From assembly GCA_000149225.2 (NCBI GenBank), contig CM000693.1:1054001-1118000 (forward strand): a stretch of DNA of 64,000 bases, written 5' to 3'. Below, piece by piece: positions 19,449 to 30,400 of this stretch. The notes below the pieces were generated by a model. It was not told where the DNA came from. It searched no databases and saw only the letters and a program-made list of their open reading frames with translations. This DNA comes from Lachancea kluyveri NRRL Y-12651 (lineage: Eukaryota; Ascomycota; Saccharomycetes; Saccharomycetales; Saccharomycetaceae). The position numbers and the translations under genes are program-made. The stretch's first letter is position 1. Each line of letters starts with the position of its first letter.

Positions 19449-22376
19449 CTAAGTCAGGCGTGTAGGTGAGTCGTCTAAGAGACTAACATCTGCCGAAAGT
19501 GTAGACCTATCGACGACAAAGCTAGATGACGAATTCTCCGAAGATGGCTCTTTAGATAGATCAAATTTCACATCTGGAATCCTGTTAAAATCAAGACTGT
19601 TTTTTCTTGATGCAAAATTCCTGTTTACTTTCTCCAGCGATATTTTTGGTGGTGGGAGATACTCTTCAGAGACTTCTTGGGCTAACCCTTCCGGTTTAAC
19701 CTCCACATTAAAGGCAAGCCTTCTTTTGATTGGAGAATCCAGTGCTTCTAAAGTATCGGATGTCTTAATAGGACTAGGAATTGCACGTCTTGCTCTCCTA
19801 TAGTGATTTTTCATAGCTTCCATTCGACTTCTTTTAATTCTTTCCGAGCCTGGAATGGTAATATGCCTTGTACCTTTTATCCTTGTCGGTGTCAGCAAAT
19901 CTTCTTCAAGTTCATCTCCATTTTCCATGTCAGTAAATAGCGCGCGGTTGTAATCTAGCTTTCCTGACGAATGTCCTACTTTATCTCTCCAAAGTAAAAT
20001 TATTGCACGCAAAGTTGCACGATTCCAGCGCGTTTGAAACAACTCTACTGTCTCATTGTTTCTCTTGCACTTGAGGTGCTTCATAGTCCACTGATTCAAA
20101 CATCCTAGCAGAAGTAGTAAGTTTTTTTCTTCAATTTTGTCTTGGGCTCTTTCTACCATATCCTCGATATTTGCTTGTTGCATTTTCCACGAGCTATATG
20201 CTGATACCAGAATAGATTTTTTTCTTAATTCCTCAGACAACCGCTCCCATTGTTCATAAACCTGAATCTTGTTCAAAAGTTGATCAAAAAATCTCCCGCC
20301 AGAGGACCTCAAATATTTCTTATCAGCAATACTTCTATAGTTTACATCATAAACTTTGTATTTGCTCTTCCATAAATAAAAATGCTTCCTCAGGTTTTGA
20401 ATTGCCTTATCTTTTCTATACAGATCATACGCAATCCTCAACTTCAACTCTATTCTGAACTGTAAGTTGGAGTGCCATATATTCAGGTACTTTCTTAGGT
20501 AACCGGTTTTGTAGATTACTGAGCCAACTGCTTCGGCTTTGATGTTTACCTCTCGGATGTGAATAACATTTTTCTTAAACCTTAGTACTGTCCTTAATTT
20601 CAAAAATATATCAACTTTTTGATCTAAATTTTGGACTAGCATTCGCCTATTTCTCCATGCACTAAAATACCGTTTCATCAATAAAGATTCATAAAAAGTA
20701 TCAGATTGGTTTTCCATACTACCAACAATGTTATATGTACCTTTGAAGACTTGACACCAGAGCTTCTCCACAATCTGTCTCTCAAATTCCTTATATCTCA
20801 TGAATAATTCAGCTTTACGGTGCCATTCCTGAAGGGTGTGTCTCATGACAACCTTTGATTTGACATTTTTATAGCCTGCCGCTGTGCTTTGTAACTTCAG
20901 CTTTTTGAAAAACTCAGTCTTCAGTTTTGTATCGAAGAGTTCCTCTGCCCTTAATTTCATAAAAAAAGCTTTTTTCCAGAAAACTAAATATTTTCTCAGT
21001 AAAAAACTAGTTCGAGTAGCAAATGCTTCATGCATACTCCTCCTTTCCAAGAGTCTTCTCAGCCATATTTCTTTAAAGAAAAATTTAAGAAGGGTATCAC
21101 CCGTTGTCTCTCGTAAGACTTCTTCACTTTTTCTCCTTTTTAGAGCCATCTCTATTCTCTTAAACGCCTTTCCTTTAATAAAAAATTTCTCCAAATCAAT
21201 TAATTGTTTCTCTTTATAACCAACGATACTCAAAGAAACCATCCATTTCGAAATGACAGGCTGTAACAGAAAGTTTTTCCTTGCGAAATCGGCACGGTTT
21301 GTCATCTCAGCAATGCGATACACTCTAAGAGAAATTCGTTGGAAAGCCAGCTTTTTGACGAATGTATCAACAAAAGGTTTCACCATGTTTTCTGCTTGTT
21401 TCAGTTTCCACTGACGCATACCATCCCGAAGAAGAACCTTTCTTTTAAAGGAAGTTGCAAGCTTTTCATTTTTTTGAATATTTCTATATCTCACTTTAAT
21501 TTTCTGAAAAAACCTGTCAAGGAAAAAGTTATCAGCAAGTGCATTCTTAGTGTTTTGCGAAACTGCTGCACTTGACCAACGATCGAACACGAACGACTCC
21601 AGCCTGAACATATCAAATTGCTCAGATTCCCTTCTGTAGTCAAAAGAGACCATTTCAAATTTTTGTTTCCAAATGTAGATACACTTTTTCATGAGGTAAT
21701 GTTCCCATACAAGTTGTAATCTTCTCAAGCTGCTATTCATTTTATGCTTTAATTTCCAATTGGTGAAAAGCCTTTTTAGGGTTAGCCGTTTATGTTTGTG
21801 CTCAAAGAAAGCTAATTTCATAGCAGCATTTTCGGGCTTTGTAAGGAAGGCAGTAAGAATTTCCTCTATTACAGAAGTAAACTCAAAACCCTTACTTAGT
21901 TCGTTCTGTAGAGTCAGTAGGTATCGATCCTGTAACGGATCGACTCCACTGCATGAGAGATATTCAATATAGCTCTGGAAAATCATTAAAAAATCAAGCG
22001 AAAAATTATTCCTGATTAGAAATACCTGTATCCTGTTGTATAACATTTGTAGTACTGGATCATATTTGTTGTCACTAGGCAGCTCATCGCTTTGGTTACG
22101 CGCTTTAAAAATTTGGGTTATAGTACCATCTTCTTTATCGCTTATCTTACCATAAGTGAATTCGTCGCTCTCGATGGTATAGTACGTAGGGTTGCTAACA
22201 CTAGTAATTCTTACATCCTTCAACAATTCCTGGACATTTTTGTTCACCAATGACCCTGTGGAGTGTAATACGTTATCGTTAATTAGCGCATTAGTAGATG
22301 AAACCGAGTCTTCCTCTTCAAAATTTTTCCCATTGGAAACCTTCCCCAGCAGTATACTAGTGTTATAATCTTCCAT
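19449..22376 (-). CDS. SFI1: Spindle pole body half-bridge protein Sfi1
   Basis: A 975-codon ORF (946 in S. cerevisiae, YLL003W). From about residue 200 to 800 it carries many tandem Sfi1 repeats, each a short helix with the centrin-binding pattern of spaced hydrophobics ending in Trp-Lys or similar ('LKRLFTNWKLKH', 'RKYLVFWKKAFF', 'LMKRYFSAWRNRR', 'RKHFYLWKSKY'). The C-terminal region is Ser/Thr- and Pro-rich with 'TP'/'SP' sites of CDK type, matching the region whose phosphorylation blocks re-duplication of the spindle pole body. It binds Cdc31 along its length. Its 5' end is divergent from OST1. Confidence 0.95.
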   Translation of the reverse strand: MEDYNTSILLGKVSNGKNFEEEDSVSSTNALINDNVLHSTGSLVNKNVQELLKDVRITSVSNPTYYTIESDEFTYGKISDKEDGTITQIFKARNQSDELPSDNKYDPVLQMLYNRIQVFLIRNNFSLDFLMIFQSYIEYLSCSGVDPLQDRYLLTLQNELSKGFEFTSVIEEILTAFLTKPENAAMKLAFFEHKHKRLTLKRLFTNWKLKHKMNSSLRRLQLVWEHYLMKKCIYIWKQKFEMVSFDYRRESEQFDMFRLESFVFDRWSSAAVSQNTKNALADNFFLDRFFQKIKVRYRNIQKNEKLATSFKRKVLLRDGMRQWKLKQAENMVKPFVDTFVKKLAFQRISLRVYRIAEMTNRADFARKNFLLQPVISKWMVSLSIVGYKEKQLIDLEKFFIKGKAFKRIEMALKRRKSEEVLRETTGDTLLKFFFKEIWLRRLLERRSMHEAFATRTSFLLRKYLVFWKKAFFMKLRAEELFDTKLKTEFFKKLKLQSTAAGYKNVKSKVVMRHTLQEWHRKAELFMRYKEFERQIVEKLWCQVFKGTYNIVGSMENQSDTFYESLLMKRYFSAWRNRRMLVQNLDQKVDIFLKLRTVLRFKKNVIHIREVNIKAEAVGSVIYKTGYLRKYLNIWHSNLQFRIELKLRIAYDLYRKDKAIQNLRKHFYLWKSKYKVYDVNYRSIADKKYLRSSGGRFFDQLLNKIQVYEQWERLSEELRKKSILVSAYSSWKMQQANIEDMVERAQDKIEEKNLLLLLGCLNQWTMKHLKCKRNNETVELFQTRWNRATLRAIILLWRDKVGHSSGKLDYNRALFTDMENGDELEEDLLTPTRIKGTRHITIPGSERIKRSRMEAMKNHYRRARRAIPSPIKTSDTLEALDSPIKRRLAFNVEVKPEGLAQEVSEEYLPPPKISLEKVNRNFASRKNSLDFNRIPDVKFDLSKEPSSENSSSSFVVDRSTLSADVSLLDDSPTRLT

Positions 22377-22569
22377 CCAGCGCTAACTTGGTGTTTTGCC
22401 CTTTTTAAAACTCTGTGTTGGTGTTACTAGGTATCGCGTTTCGTCCGACTTGACTTTTCCCGCGATCTTTGACTTTCTCAAAGAAGGACACGCTAACGTT
22501 TCGCAGTTAAACCAAACCTGCAGTACTGTAGATATACAAACAAATACCTACAGGGAGGCTCTATTCAAC

Positions 22570-23979
22570 ATGACTCTTTTAAAATTGTGGTTGTATGTTG
22601 CTACACTCCTTTTGCGTCTAGCATTGTGCCACTCTAGCATTGCTGTTCCTCCAACGTCTTGGGAAAACATCGAATACAAGAGGCTGGTCGACTTAAGCAA
22701 GTCTTACACACAGGAAATCGTAGAATTAACTGTCAGAAACACTGCTAATGAACCAAACAGTATCTACTACTTTGCGTTTTCCGATGAAATTTTCGAAAAA
22801 ATTTCACTATTTACTTCTGCGCTCCAAGACAAGCGTGTATTTGTTGACAGCGCACTTTATCCTGACAAATCAACGTTAGACGATGGTAGAGTAGTTGCCT
22901 ATGGTATGGTATCATTACCAACTCCAATTGAACCTGGTGAGACAGCTGGAATCGTAATCAGGTACTCTTATTACGCAGGATCTACACCATTCCCAGAACA
23001 TATCGAAATGGGTTCAGACCAAAAACTACTTTTAGAAACTGGAAAGCTGCCTATGTCTGCCTATTCAACACTAGATTATACCTTGAGTTTTATTGGTAGT
23101 AATTCTTTCTCTGAATTAAATGCTCAAGAGGATGAGAAATTAGCCGGGAGAGAAGAAGCTGATGCTTTCACATTTGGGCCATGGAAAGATGTCGAACCTT
23201 TTACTGATTCTTCTTTGAAATTGGTTTATCAGCATAACATGCCATTAGCCAGGATTGTTAACTTGAAAAGAGATCTTTGGGTTTCTCATTGGGCCTCTAC
23301 TTTGCAGTTTGAGGAGTACTACGAACTAATCAATGATGCAGCAAAATTGAAGAATGGCTTTTCTAGGGCTGACTGGATGAAGGGTCAACATGCCTTGAAA
23401 CCCAGCAGCAGTTTAGTAGCTTTGGAAATGATCTTACCCCCAGAGGCTGAAGACCATTACTATACTGATTTAGTCGGTATGGTCTCTACTTCCAGAGTTT
23501 TATCTAATCACTACTTTTTAAAGCCTAGGTTTCCATTATTCGGTGGCTGGAAATTTAACTTCACCATCGGTTGGACCAATCAATTATCCCAGTTTCTGCA
23601 CACAGACAGTTCTAAAGAAGAGTATGTGCTTTCTGTTCCAATCCTAAATGGACCTCTAGATACTTTCTATGATAATGTCGATTTCTCCGTTTACCTACCT
23701 GAAGATGCTGAAGTTCTAGATGTATTTTCTCCTTTGCCTTCGAAAGAAACAAAGATCACAACCAAAAAGTCCTACTTTGACTTGAGGGATGGCCACATTA
23801 AGGTTTCTATCTCTCTGGAGAATTTAACTGATGAAGTCAAGAATGGAGAAGTTTTGATCAGGTACAAGTACACCAAGGTTGCTTTTTACAAAAAGGTGCT
23901 GTCTATTTCATCTTACGTCTTCGTTGCACTAATGTGCTTTTTCTTTTTTAAGCAAATCGATTTGACCATTAAAAATTAG
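22570..23979 (+). CDS. OST1: Oligosaccharyltransferase alpha subunit Ost1 (ribophorin I)
   Basis: The frame is open from 22396, but the ATG at 22570 is chosen because it begins a signal peptide ('MTLLKLWLYVATLLLRLALC') and aligns with S. cerevisiae Ost1 (476 aa, YJL002C); the protein is then 469 aa. The luminal ribophorin I body includes 'RDLWVSHWASTLQFEEYYEL' and 'FPLFGGWKFNFTIGWTNQLS', both strongly conserved. One C-terminal membrane helix (about 446-465) ends in a very short cytosolic tail with Lys. It is a subunit of the ER N-glycosylation complex. The upstream 58 codons lack conservation that I can see and probably represent the 5' UTR. Confidence 0.95.
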   Translation: MTLLKLWLYVATLLLRLALCHSSIAVPPTSWENIEYKRLVDLSKSYTQEIVELTVRNTANEPNSIYYFAFSDEIFEKISLFTSALQDKRVFVDSALYPDKSTLDDGRVVAYGMVSLPTPIEPGETAGIVIRYSYYAGSTPFPEHIEMGSDQKLLLETGKLPMSAYSTLDYTLSFIGSNSFSELNAQEDEKLAGREEADAFTFGPWKDVEPFTDSSLKLVYQHNMPLARIVNLKRDLWVSHWASTLQFEEYYELINDAAKLKNGFSRADWMKGQHALKPSSSLVALEMILPPEAEDHYYTDLVGMVSTSRVLSNHYFLKPRFPLFGGWKFNFTIGWTNQLSQFLHTDSSKEEYVLSVPILNGPLDTFYDNVDFSVYLPEDAEVLDVFSPLPSKETKITTKKSYFDLRDGHIKVSISLENLTDEVKNGEVLIRYKYTKVAFYKKVLSISSYVFVALMCFFFFKQIDLTIKN

Positions 23980-24077
23980 ATTAGGATGTACCATTTACAT
24001 AACTCCATACCTTCACATCTTTCATACACCTCGTAAATAAGACAAAAGTGTAATATGTACCTCAGACCTGGATTTTC

Positions 24078-25961
24078 TTATAAACCTCTCCATATACATT
24101 TTTCTATAACATCGTACGACTTGTTACTTTGAGTCTTTAAGATACCGATATTTTGGAACTCAGAGATTGCTTGGATGAACCACACGAGAGCAACTTTGTC
24201 AATTGTCTTATCATCATCTCCGCTTGTTAATAAATCTTTGAACTTTTCGGTGTTTTTAGACTCCAAATTCAGCTCATTGGAGTTGAAGGCATCCCTTAGA
24301 CACTGAAGAATTTGACCCTTGGGCAAAGTTTCCTTAAATGCTGCATAGAAATCATAAAGATTGATCAAAGAGCTCGCCTCTCTGTACAGTTTGAACATCT
24401 GGCACACCGGAGGGTCCATCAGCTTATTTAGCTTGCTTTCAAACAATGAATGTGCTTCCTCCGTCACTTTTGCTGGTGGAAGCATTCTCTCGCAGTTTAA
24501 AAGGTTGTCTTCCAAATTGGATCTCATGCACGGGAAAAGAGATTGGGAGAAAAGTTCATTACTATTGTCCAGAGTAAATAATTCTTGAAACACGATGTCA
24601 ATGGGTTCAAATCTTAACATATCATAATATGCCTGACACTGCGGCCACCCCTCCAAAAAAGTCTCAAGCTTGCCTGACAAAAGATGGTGGTACAATTTAA
24701 TCAAATCATAATTGTGAATGCCTAACTTTTCTTCTAAAACAGTTATAATCATTTGGAGATGTCCATTTATTGGATTTTCTCTAACTAGAAACTCAGCAAA
24801 AAATTCTTCCAGGGTCGAATCCCTATTTTCCAACAACGACATAATCTCAACTGATGGTGCATGCTCTCTGACCATTCCCTCAATAAAGTTCATAAAAGTT
24901 GGACACTTTATTAGCTGTGACAGGTATTGATCATTCAAGTAACCGACGTTAGTTGGGTCAATGAACACCGAAAATGGATTCTGAAAGAAGTAAGACATTA
25001 AGGCGTAATCCAAGATTTTAACCAGAAGTTGTAAGTTTTGGTTGGTATTGTTGGCCATTTTGGTCAACGTAAATTCAACGAAATGAGGCGAAAGATTCAA
25101 TTTGCCATCGACGGTATTCAGAAAGCTTTGAAAAATACGATTAGCATATTTGTGGCCCTTATTACGGGACAAGTCTATTTTGTGAAAGTTTCTTTTCAAA
25201 ATCCTGATCGTGGATTGTTTCAAGTTTTTTTCAATGTTTGACAGGTTGGTGTTGATGTTGAAAACCAAACATATCTCCACTTTCTCGTATTTTAAGGCAG
25301 ATTTAAGTAGAAGAATGAAATCATCCAAAGTCTGGAAATTGAATGAATCCACATCCTTAAAATTAAATATAAGCTTCAAATTTTTCTTGAAAACCTTATC
25401 GAAATTTTGCACGAGAGAAAGGTCGTACGCGATTCCTAAACTAGACAAATCTGGTTCTAGTTCTTCGTCATCCGGGTGCTGTATCTTGCGGCCTAGATTA
25501 TCTGCTTGATTTTCACCAGCAGTCAACAATTTGAACATTGACCTTCTTAACATCATCCTCACGTTAGGAGATTCTTTGGGAGTCAGGTCTATAATAACAT
25601 TCATCTTTTCTAAATCGTCTTTCGGAACAGCAAGGGTAGTAGTACTATCAGAACCTAGAAGAAATAGGCAGTTAAAATCTTTAGAGTATTTTTTTGTGCT
25701 GTTCGTTGAAATGATCTGTAATATTTCGCTGTGCAAATCTGTTTCAATACCTTGTAAGACAGTGTTTACTTGAGAATGGAACTGAGTATGTAACTGGTGA
25801 TATAACTCCCATCGCTTTTCAACCATATCCAGTGATTCTTGGCCATTCAGAAGCTTTATGAAAGGTACAGAGGACAGCTCAGGATTCAATTTTCGCTTCT
25901 TAACCTTAGGAAATACAGTATAATGAGTCTTTTGTGCCTCTGCAAAATCATTAACACTCAT
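24078..25961 (-). CDS. ORC3: Origin recognition complex subunit 3
   Basis: A 627-codon ORF (616 in S. cerevisiae, YLL004W). It matches Orc3 across its length: the N-terminal 'SVNDFAEAQKTHYTVFP', an AAA+-like domain with a degenerate nucleotide-binding site (no canonical P-loop, as is normal for Orc3), and a C-terminal winged-helix insert region ending 'YDVIEKCIWRGL'. It pairs with Orc2 in ORC and supports MCM loading. Convergent with OST1. Confidence 0.95.
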   Translation of the reverse strand: MSVNDFAEAQKTHYTVFPKVKKRKLNPELSSVPFIKLLNGQESLDMVEKRWELYHQLHTQFHSQVNTVLQGIETDLHSEILQIISTNSTKKYSKDFNCLFLLGSDSTTTLAVPKDDLEKMNVIIDLTPKESPNVRMMLRRSMFKLLTAGENQADNLGRKIQHPDDEELEPDLSSLGIAYDLSLVQNFDKVFKKNLKLIFNFKDVDSFNFQTLDDFILLLKSALKYEKVEICLVFNINTNLSNIEKNLKQSTIRILKRNFHKIDLSRNKGHKYANRIFQSFLNTVDGKLNLSPHFVEFTLTKMANNTNQNLQLLVKILDYALMSYFFQNPFSVFIDPTNVGYLNDQYLSQLIKCPTFMNFIEGMVREHAPSVEIMSLLENRDSTLEEFFAEFLVRENPINGHLQMIITVLEEKLGIHNYDLIKLYHHLLSGKLETFLEGWPQCQAYYDMLRFEPIDIVFQELFTLDNSNELFSQSLFPCMRSNLEDNLLNCERMLPPAKVTEEAHSLFESKLNKLMDPPVCQMFKLYREASSLINLYDFYAAFKETLPKGQILQCLRDAFNSNELNLESKNTEKFKDLLTSGDDDKTIDKVALVWFIQAISEFQNIGILKTQSNKSYDVIEKCIWRGL

Positions 25962-26064
25962 TTGAGCTATTTTAACTTTGAATGTACGGCGAGCGATTTG
26001 AAGTAAAAGACTGTGAAATCATCTCGATTGATTACATCTCTAATTGATCAATTGTTTTGTTTTC

Positions 26065-26071
26065 CGGGTAA
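26065..26071 (+). promoter_or_regulatory. Reb1 site upstream of ORC3
   Basis: CGGGTAA, about 105 bp from the ORC3 ATG, in the 306-bp spacer between ORC3 and the small ORF at 26268. No other motif in the spacer is called. Confidence 0.55.
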
Positions 26072-26267
26072 CTACATATACCTAATTAAAAGTGTTATTA
26101 CGTAAACGGATGATTAGAATCCTTATGATGGAGAGTAAATACGCTATAAAGATCCGCACGTAACGGACGTTTTGCATAAAGCCTGACCGGGATCTACCGT
26201 TGATTCGGAAAGATGCATTTGACTGGTCTTTTGATAGATATCTTATATTTCCTCACAAAAAGCAGCA

Positions 26268-26504
26268 ATGGCAAACTTTACTGATAGCTGGAATGAATTC
26301 AACCGATACGAATGGTATACCCATCCTATATTTTACACTAGCGTGAACATTATTACTAGCCTTATTTCGGTGTACCTTTTGATGATGTTTTTTAGAAAAG
26401 AGTTCGGGAGAAAGCTCGAAAACGTACCCAAAATATTCAGGTACGGAAATTGTGTTAAAAACTCTAGCAAAAAACCGATTAGAACGATAATTCAAAGGAG
26501 CTAG
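26268..26504 (+). CDS. Candidate small single-pass membrane protein, unrecognised
   Basis: A 78-codon ATG ORF with an adenine-rich start context (AGCAGCAATGG). Residues 1-20 are polar and aromatic, about 21-43 form a hydrophobic helix ('PIFYTSVNIITSLISVYLLM'), and a very basic C-terminal half follows, giving a predicted Nout/Cin topology by the positive-inside rule. It fills an otherwise empty gap between ORC3 and COX16. I recognise no S. cerevisiae homolog at this position or elsewhere. It could be a real small gene, an uncharacterised conserved peptide, or chance; an overlapping 92-codon antisense ORF is less convincing. Confidence 0.4.
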   Translation: MANFTDSWNEFNRYEWYTHPIFYTSVNIITSLISVYLLMMFFRKEFGRKLENVPKIFRYGNCVKNSSKKPIRTIIQRS

Positions 26505-26831
26505 AAAAAGTTTACCCATTAAAACTATCAAACTTTAGCCCTTAGTTATTCAATTTATCGTACGTAGCGCCCGACCGTCAAAATATTGAACTATTCTGCA
26601 TCGATTATGAACGAATTCTAGCGTCCTTATATGGCTTTATCCGTTTCCAAAAACTGTTGTGATTGTTTTGCGTGCTTCATGCATGTCTCAGATTATGTCT
26701 TAGTAGCCAAATACGTAGATATAACAGAGACTATAAAAAATATAATTCCTAAATTCTGCAGACCCAAAAAATGTCCAAATCAGTGATGCCCGAGCATTAT
26801 ATACAAGAATCGAACCCTGCAGTTCGTTCGC
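26505..26831. other. Intergenic: between the small ORF and COX16
   Basis: About 330 bp between two 3' ends (small ORF and COX16). No tRNA, repeat or further ORF is supported. Confidence 0.4.
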
Positions 26832-27188
26832 CTACCAGACGTTTTCTGATTCTCCTTCGAATCGAGGAACTCTGACGGGCTCCCAGTCCTGATCTCCAAC
26901 ACCTTGGAGCCGATAGTACTCTTCCTTAAGATCGAACTGTCTCTTGTTGGTCTTCATCTTAATCATTTCTTCCTCATTCAACTCCTGCATTTTGCGGTCT
27001 TTCTGTTCGTACCTGACAGAGGTGAAACTTGATAGCCAATACGAGCCCAACACCATCATAGAGCAGAAGGGCAGACCAAAATACAAGAAGGGGTTTTTAC
27101 CCAATAATTTTTGATATTTGCCCGCGATTGATGCGTCGTATGCAAGTTGTTGCCTCTTAGACCTAAATTTTTTACCAGAAAATGACAT
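26832..27188 (-). CDS. COX16: Cytochrome c oxidase assembly factor Cox16
   Basis: A 118-codon ORF, the same length as S. cerevisiae Cox16 (YJL003W) and nearly identical in its first half ('KYQKLLGKNPFLYFGLPFC'). A basic N-terminus is followed by one membrane helix (about residues 33-54) and a charged intermembrane-space tail ending in the conserved 'YRLQGVGDQDWEPVRVPR'. It is a mitochondrial inner-membrane protein needed for complex IV assembly (Cox1/Cox2 metallation module). Confidence 0.97.
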   Translation of the reverse strand: MSFSGKKFRSKRQQLAYDASIAGKYQKLLGKNPFLYFGLPFCSMMVLGSYWLSSFTSVRYEQKDRKMQELNEEEMIKMKTNKRQFDLKEEYYRLQGVGDQDWEPVRVPRFEGESENVW

Positions 27189-27364
27189 TACCAGCGATTT
27201 TGAATGAAAATGTTACCAGAAACTCTCGGTTGATTTTATCTTTATACTCATCCTTACAGCTTTAGAAAATCGGAAAGCAGACCCTTTTACCTTTTATGCT
27301 TCAATAAAAATTTTCCTGCAATCATGTGATAAGCACGTGATTTTAATCATCATGTTATTTGTGT

Positions 27365-27373
27365 GTCACAAAA
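27365..27373 (+). promoter_or_regulatory. Middle sporulation element (Ndt80 site) upstream of SPO75
   Basis: GTCACAAAA fits the MSE consensus GNCRCAAAW exactly, about 70 bp upstream of the SPO75 start codon, the usual MSE distance. S. cerevisiae SPO75 is a middle-sporulation gene, so the site and the gene's role agree. Confidence 0.75.
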
Positions 27374-27443
27374 CTGCGTTTGTGATAACAACAAGCATAA
27401 GATTATAGGTCACCGTACTGCCACTATTTAGCTTAACGAATCA

Positions 27444-30400
27444 ATGGAAAACAGATCACTACAGCAGGAGATAATTCCAGGCTATCTATCCAAATTTATT
27501 CACAACTATATCGATCTCGATGACACCACTTCATTGGTTCTCTTGAAATTCAACGATCAAGGACACCCTGTACATCAAACCAGCTCTAGCAACTATACTT
27601 CGAGATTTCTTTCAAACTTTCTTAACACAACAAGATCTGGATCAGCTCACAAACATGCTGGAATTTCCTTGAAGACTTTCTTATCGAGTATTTTAGTCTC
27701 AGTGCTATACTGCTGTTTTCAGGCAATGCTATTTGGTATACTCAGGAAAAGAATAAAGGTCATATATCAACCCAATTCCTACACAAAGTCTAGGAAGAAT
27801 CAAGAAAGTAAGAAAGAATATCCGTTGGCAGAGATAATTGAGGGTGGAATGTTCGGCTGGATCAAACCAATCTGGAAGACACCTACAGAAGAGTATAAAC
27901 AAATTGGAATGGACGCGTTTTTTTTCCTAAGGTTTTTAAAAATTCTTGGGATTTTCTTTCTGACGCTCGCCGTGATAAACATTCCCATATTGGTACCGAT
28001 ACATTATACGTCTGGCTATAATCCTGATGAAATTCAAGAGTGGGTTCCACGTATGAATTCATCAAGCCATTGGAAAAATAACCCAATTGCCCGAAATAAC
28101 ATCTCTCAAGAATATTCGATGACCACTAGCGGCTTAGACAAAATTTCAATGTCAAACGTGTCACCAAATTATGCAAATAGATTCATTTTCCACTTGATAT
28201 TAAGCATATTTGCGATTGCCTGGTTCCATGTCGTTTTAATTTCTGAATTGGAATACTATACTTCAGAAAGAAACAAGTACATCGTGAATAACTGGGCATC
28301 TGAAGAAAGCTATCAATCAACAATATTTATTGACAACTTACCAAAAAAAATGGTGCATAGTGAAAGAGAGATACGAAAGTTTTTTGATACCTTAGTCCCT
28401 GGTTGTATTGAAAAGGTATGGTTTATTCCACAAACACACAAAATCTTAACCAAACATCTAGAAGTTGAAGAAAAGATTACACACCAAATCGAGTCCCTGG
28501 AGCTCGGTATAATATATACAAGATATTTCAACAAAAGCTTTAAGAGTTACTTGTCACCAGCTGTCTCTTCCATGATGTCAGAAGTGAAAATGGGCTACCC
28601 AGGTCTTATCAACATTAAAGGCTCAACACCTATTAGCGGTAACTTTGAAATCCTTCAAACTCCACTCAAAACCACAGAGTTTACAAATAAAAGTGGTATG
28701 CATGGCCAAAACGAAAGAAAGCTGTATCGTTTGGTGTACAGCTACCCCATAGCAGATACTCATAACTTTTCGCAAACACACCAGCAGCTACTATTTGAAC
28801 GGAACAAAACTTTACATTTCTTAGGAAAGGTGATACTGAACAGTTCTATCCATTTTGAACTAAAAGACTTTAAAACTACTTTTAAGTTGGGTACTTGCCT
28901 GCTTCCCTTTACCCTATATTTCCCCATTATTAGCTATGATATGCGAACAGACCTTGAAAACCAGTACCAGCATCTAGACATGTTAATAAAAAGGTATTTT
29001 AAGAATTTGCATAATTGGGACAGAGTTCGAAACATCGAATTAAAGAATAGAAGGGAACCATTCAGTTGCGTACACCAAGAGATAACAGATCATACTACCG
29101 GATCCACTAAACGTTGTTACAACAAAGCTTTTATACAATTCAAAAATGCTTCTCTTGCCCACTTTTTTGACCAGTTGCTTCTTTCAAGCAATGTAAAGGA
29201 GATGGGCAACAAAATCTTAGGCGTCCATCCGGAAGACATAATTTGGGAGAACATTACAAAAACAAATAAGGCGATGATATACCTCCGTGTGGCTATTTCG
29301 AATTTCCTCAGCGTTATAGTAATTATCGGTTGGGTTTTACCCGTGGCTTTTATTGGATTAATATCTCAAATCCCGTATTTAGCTAAGCTAATTCCACTAT
29401 TCTCTTGGGTCAATAACTTCCCATCACTACTCAGTGGCCTAGTTTCCAGTATCTTACCAATTGTAACGTTGGTTTTTTTGACAGAAATCGTGCCTTTCAT
29501 ATTCAGATGGATCAGCCTTCTTAAATGTAAAAGAACCGGCTCAGAGATCGAACTCGATGTTCAAAAGTGGTTCTTTGTGTTTTTGTTTGTGCACATTTTT
29601 TTGGTTGTAACGGTTTCTTCAGGTATTTCGGTTATCGTAGAAAAGATTGTGAACAACCCTGTCAGTATACCAAATTTATTGGGAAATAATTTGCCTAAAA
29701 GTTCAAACTTTTTCTGTTCTTTTGTGATAATTAGAGGGTTATCTTACTTTGGTGGCAATCTTCTACAAATTAGGGAATTATTTATGGAAGCTTTTTATTA
29801 CCCACTAGTAAATGACACACCAAGAAAAAAATTCCAAAGGGCAATCAATTTACCCACTTATAAATGGGGATCAATTTACCCAATATTTTCGGTTTTAGGT
29901 AGTATTGGAATAATTTATTGCGTCATTGCACCGTTGATCCTACCTCTATCTTGCATTGCCTTTTCCCTCGTCTTCATTTCGTTCAAATACTCGTTAAAGT
30001 ACCAATTTAGCTACAAAAACGTCTCTGAAACTTTGGGAAAATTCTACCCACAGGCTTTGATGCAATTGTATGCTGGAATATACTGCTTAGAAATCTGCCT
30101 TATTGGATTATTTGCACTTTCTAACTGTTATCGTCTATCGATGTGCATGATCGTGACACTGAGTTTTACAATTATAGCACACTTCCAAATCTCAAACACA
30201 TACAACAATTATTTGAACAACATACCAGCTAGCTTCTTCCTGAAAGTTAAAAACAACAAAAAAATTGAAAACCGACCTGAAAATGAGGAAGATGAATTTT
30301 ATTGCCCACAACTTCGGAAAAAGGATAGAGTTATATGGATTCCTTGGGATATCGCAGGGATATCAGACGAGGAAAAATTGCACTTATACAATAAGTATGG

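Noticed and set aside
22396-22569. 58-codon N-terminal extension of Ost1
   Set aside because: It would bury the signal peptide, and the S. cerevisiae protein aligns from the ATG at 22570.
26253-26531. 92-codon ORF antisense to the 78-codon ORF
   Set aside because: It lacks the hydrophobic helix and start context of the plus-strand ORF; probably its shadow.
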